Below, piece after piece: positions 4,960 to 7,958 of a DNA stretch of 7,958 nucleotides. Below the pieces are notes generated by a model. That model searched no databases, had not been told where the DNA came from, and saw only the letters and a program-made list of their open reading frames with translations. Both the position numbers and the translations under genes were made by a program. The first letter of the stretch is position 1. Each line of letters begins with the position of its first letter. The DNA comes from JACPAP01 sp035287045 (GTDB lineage Bacteria > Gemmatimonadota > Gemmatimonadetes > Gemmatimonadales > GWC2-71-9), in the NCBI GenBank assembly GCA_035287045.1, contig DATECF010000246.1, positions 1-7,958 on the forward strand, given 5' to 3'.

Positions 4960-7958
4960 GTGATCTTCAAACCATCCCAAGTCCGTGGCTGGCTGCTCGC
5001 CGCCGGCGTCCTCGCGCTGGGGCTCCCCGCACGGCAGGCTGAGGCGCAGTATTTCGGACGGAACAAGGTCCAGTACGCGGACTTCCAGTTCGAGGTCCTG
5101 CGCACCGAGCACTTCGACATTTATTTCTATTCTGATGAGCGCGAGGCGGCGCTCACCGTGGGCCGCATGGCGGAGCGGTGGTACGCCCGGCTCTCGCGCC
5201 TCCTGGACCATGAGCTGCACCGCCGGCAGCCCATCATTCTCTACGCCAGCCATCCGCACTTCGAGCAGACCAACGCCATTCTGGGCGACATCGGCGAGAG
5301 CACCGGCGGCGTGACCGAGCTGTTCAAGCGCCGGGTGGTCCTCCCGCTCGCCGGGCCGTTGGAGGAGAGCGATCATGTGCTGGGGCACGAGCTGGCCCAC
5401 GCCTTCCAGTTCGACATCACCGGTGATCCGGGGCGCGTGAGCGAAAGCAACCTGCCGGTGGCGGTCCGCTTGCCGCTGTGGTTCATCGAGGGCATGGCGG
5501 AGTACCTGTCGGTGGGTCCCGTGGACCCGCACACCACCATGTGGATGCGGGACGCCGCGCGGGACAAACTGCCGGGCATCACCAAGCTGGATAACGGCCG
5601 CTACTTCCCGTACCGCTGGGGTCAGTCGCTGTGGGCTTACATCGCCGGGCGCTGGGGTGACGACGCGGTGGGCCGGATCCTCAAGGCCAGCCGGCGCACG
5701 CGCGACGCGACGACCGCCATCCAACGGGTGGTGGGCATGCCGGTGGACTCCATCTCTGACGACTGGCACGCCGCCATGCACGCGGCCTTCGACCCGCTGA
5801 TCGCTCACACGGATACGACGGCCTCGACCTACGGGGTGGAGCTGCTGAGCAAGGCCCAAGGCGGCGGCGGCCTCAACATCGCGCCGGCCTTGAGCCCGGA
5901 CGGCCGCAAGGTGGTGTTCATGTCGGAGCGTGGGCTGTTCGCGATCGACGTCTATGTCGCGGACGCCGAGACCGGGCAGGTCGAGCGAAAACTCACCGAA
6001 ACGGCCCTGGACCCGCATTTCGAGAGCCTCCAGTTCATCAATTCGGCAGGCACCTGGAGCCCGGACGGTGCCCGCTTCGCCGTGGGCGCGGTGGGCGGTG
6101 GCAAGCCGCTGGTGTCGGTGCTGGACGTCGAGACCGGCAACGTGGTGCGGGAGGTCCCCCTGCCCGATCTGGGGGAGGTCGTCAACCCCACCTGGTCGCC
6201 CGACGGCCGCTTCATCGCGTTCTCCGCCAACGTCGCCGGTTTCTCGGACCTGTTCGTGTACGACCTCGAAGCGGACAGCCTGCGACGACTCACCGACGAC
6301 GCCTTCGCCGATCTCCAGCCCGCGTGGTCGCCGGACGGCTCCCGTATCGCCTACGTCACCGACCGCTTCAGCGCCGACCTGGCGACGCTCAACCACGGGC
6401 GGTACGAAGTGGCGCTGCTGGACCCGGTGTCCGGCACGTCGCAACGGCTCGAGACGTTCGACGAGGGCAAGGTCATCAACCCGCAGTGGGCGCCGGACGG
6501 CCAGAGCCTCTACTTCCTCTCGGATCAGTCCGGCATCTCGAACATTTACCGCATCGACCTCGCCACCCAGGCGATCACCCAGATCACCAACCTCTACACC
6601 GGAGTCACGGGTATCACGGCCTTGAGCCCGGCGTTCTCCGTCGCCGCCCGGGCCAACCGCCTGGTTTTCACCGCGTACAAGAAGGGTGACTACGAGGTGT
6701 ATCGGGTGGACGACCCCGGTGTCCTGACGGGGCGCTCGCTCGCGGCCGCCAATGGAAACGGCAATCCCGCCGCCCTCCCGCCGGAAACCCGGGAGCAGCC
6801 CAGGGTCATGGCGATCCTGGAGAACCCGACCTTCGGCCTGTCGTCCGGCGAGGCATTCACCACCAGCGACTACGCCGCCCGGTTCTCGCTCGACTACGTG
6901 AGCCAGCCATACCTGGTGTTCGGCTCAGACCGGTTTGGCACCTTCATCGGCGGCGGCGCGTCCCTGTTCTGGAGCGACATGCTGGGCGGGCACAACCTGG
7001 CCACCGCCCTCCAGGTCAATGGCTCCCTCCACGACATCTCGGCGCTGCTGGGCTATACCAACCTCACGCACCGGCTCAACTGGGGGGCCGCCATACAGCA
7101 AATCCCGTACGTGGCGGGGCGCTTCGTGCAGTTCCTCGACACGACCGGCGGTCAGCTCGCGGTCTTCGAACAGCTGCTCCGGTACCGCCAGATCAACCGG
7201 AACGCCACGCTCATGGCGGCGTACCCCTTCAACCGGGTCCGGCGATTGGAGTTCGGCGGGGGGTACCAGAACGTGGCGTTCGACGCGGAGCTCCGGACCA
7301 TCGCCACGTCGTATTACACGGGGGCCACGCTGCTCGACGTGCGCCAGGACCTGCCCACCCTGGGGCAACTGCACATGGGCTCGGCCACAGCAGCGCTGGT
7401 CTACGACAACGCGTTGTTCGGCTGGACCAGTCCCATCCTGGGCACGCGATACCGCTTCGAGGTCACGCCCACGTTCGGGTCCATCAACTACGCGGGGGTG
7501 CTGGGGGACTACCGGCGGTACCTCATGCCGGTCAGGCCCTTCACCCTGGCCGGCCGCCTCATGCATTACGGACGCTACGGCCCGGAACGTAGCGCCGAGG
7601 ACAACCGGCTGGCGCCACTGTTCCTGGGGTACTCCGGCATTGTGCGGGGATATGACCTCAATTCCTTCACCTTCGAAGAGTGCCTGCAGACCGCCACCAG
7701 CTCCTGTCCGGCCTTCGACCGGCTGACCGGCAGCAAGATCCTGGTGGGGAACGCGGAGGTCCGGTTCCCGCCCCTTGGGTTGTTAGGGCTGGGTCCCAAC
7801 CTGTTCGGCATCCTGCCCATCGACCTGGTCGGTTTCTACGATGCCGGCCTGGCCTGGACCATGCGCGACCGGCAACTGTGCGAGGCCGGTCAGCTCCGGC
7901 TGTTCACCGGCTGCGTGGTATCCAGTGTGGGAGCAGGCCTTCGGCTGAATTTCATGGG
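4960..7958 (+). CDS. Secreted zinc-peptidase / beta-propeller / Omp85-like barrel fusion protein (partial, C-terminus beyond window)
   Basis: The frame is open for 999 residues and leaves at the right edge. The GTG start at 4960 follows GGGAGG with a short 3-nt spacer. A signal peptide (K4, R9, hydrophobic 11-24) ends at A27-E28-A29 before QYFGRN. Residues about 31-300 form a gluzincin-type peptidase: H143-E144-L145-A146-H147 supplies two zinc ligands and the catalytic Glu, and WFIEGMAEY with E177 supplies the likely third ligand. Residues about 305-575 form a six-blade WD40/PD40 propeller like that of TolB, with SPDG or APDG motifs near 312, 367, 413, 457 and 511 and a weaker sixth blade near 555. 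From about 610 the sequence becomes alternating beta-strands of an outer-membrane barrel. It contains the Omp85 loop-6 motif V895-R896-G897-Y898, followed by GNAEVRFP and GFYDAGLAW as in BamA/TamA C-termini. The protease and propeller would sit in the periplasm, tethered by the barrel. No POTRA domain is visible. Substrate and partners are unknown. Confidence 0.88.
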   Translation, partial: MIFKPSQVRGWLLAAGVLALGLPARQAEAQYFGRNKVQYADFQFEVLRTEHFDIYFYSDEREAALTVGRMAERWYARLSRLLDHELHRRQPIILYASHPHFEQTNAILGDIGESTGGVTELFKRRVVLPLAGPLEESDHVLGHELAHAFQFDITGDPGRVSESNLPVAVRLPLWFIEGMAEYLSVGPVDPHTTMWMRDAARDKLPGITKLDNGRYFPYRWGQSLWAYIAGRWGDDAVGRILKASRRTRDATTAIQRVVGMPVDSISDDWHAAMHAAFDPLIAHTDTTASTYGVELLSKAQGGGGLNIAPALSPDGRKVVFMSERGLFAIDVYVADAETGQVERKLTETALDPHFESLQFINSAGTWSPDGARFAVGAVGGGKPLVSVLDVETGNVVREVPLPDLGEVVNPTWSPDGRFIAFSANVAGFSDLFVYDLEADSLRRLTDDAFADLQPAWSPDGSRIAYVTDRFSADLATLNHGRYEVALLDPVSGTSQRLETFDEGKVINPQWAPDGQSLYFLSDQSGISNIYRIDLATQAITQITNLYTGVTGITALSPAFSVAARANRLVFTAYKKGDYEVYRVDDPGVLTGRSLAAANGNGNPAALPPETREQPRVMAILENPTFGLSSGEAFTTSDYAARFSLDYVSQPYLVFGSDRFGTFIGGGASLFWSDMLGGHNLATALQVNGSLHDISALLGYTNLTHRLNWGAAIQQIPYVAGRFVQFLDTTGGQLAVFEQLLRYRQINRNATLMAAYPFNRVRRLEFGGGYQNVAFDAELRTIATSYYTGATLLDVRQDLPTLGQLHMGSATAALVYDNALFGWTSPILGTRYRFEVTPTFGSINYAGVLGDYRRYLMPVRPFTLAGRLMHYGRYGPERSAEDNRLAPLFLGYSGIVRGYDLNSFTFEECLQTATSSCPAFDRLTGSKILVGNAEVRFPPLGLLGLGPNLFGILPIDLVGFYDAGLAWTMRDRQLCEAGQLRLFTGCVVSSVGAGLRLNFM

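Noticed and set aside
4627..6444. A 605-codon open minus-strand frame opposite the peptidase-propeller gene
   Set aside because: The plus strand shows clear domains throughout this region, and the minus frame has a low-complexity His/Arg/Val composition. Only its last part coincides with one fragment of the hydrolase remnant.
1..7958. tRNA, rRNA, CRISPR array, insertion sequence or attachment site
   Set aside because: I saw no T-loop plus acceptor arrangement, no regular spaced direct repeats, and no transposase or integrase motifs.

Overview
The window looks like a chromosomal segment of a high-GC Gram-negative bacterium, most likely Gemmatimonadota. The grounds are GC-rich codon third positions, several GTG starts, a Moco gene beside a lipoprotein with Gly-X-Y triplets, and a very large secreted peptidase/beta-propeller/outer-membrane barrel whose N-terminus (mature protein starting QYFGRNKVQY) I associate with that phylum. 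No rRNA, tRNA, CRISPR, transposase or phage gene is visible. The taxonomic call comes from memory of families, not from a search.

Layout, left to right. Positions 1-774 (minus) hold a lipoprotein that runs off the left edge. It is followed, 1 nt away, by moaA (776-1804, minus). An unusually structured intergenic stretch (1805-2172) separates moaA from a divergent 157-aa orphan gene (2173-2646, plus). That stretch holds a perfect TGTGA-N6-TCACA palindrome, a chain of hairpins and a sigma-54-like -24/-12 element. A long imperfect inverted repeat (2666-2724) sits between the orphan and the convergent minus-strand cluster. The cluster is transcribed osmC (4013-4444), then a DUF971 protein (3699-4016), then a YdjM/DUF457-type membrane hydrolase (2735-3706). 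Its genes overlap by 3 and 8 nt and so probably form one translationally coupled operon.

Upstream of osmC, positions 4500-4875 (minus) carry the wreck of a YheT-family alpha/beta-hydrolase. Three recognisable pieces lie in three different reading frames, and the nucleophile and histidine regions are gone. Divergent from it, 4960-7958 (plus) encodes 999 visible residues of a trimodular envelope protein: signal peptide, HELAH...E zinc-peptidase domain, six-blade WD40/TolB-like propeller, and an Omp85-like beta-barrel with the VRGY loop-6 motif. It is cut by the right edge.

Functionally the window mixes molybdenum cofactor synthesis, thiol-based peroxide defence with a likely metal-binding DUF971 partner, and envelope functions. 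The strongest candidate for an undescribed system is the peptidase-propeller-barrel protein. The most unusual non-coding part is the moaA/orphan intergenic region.
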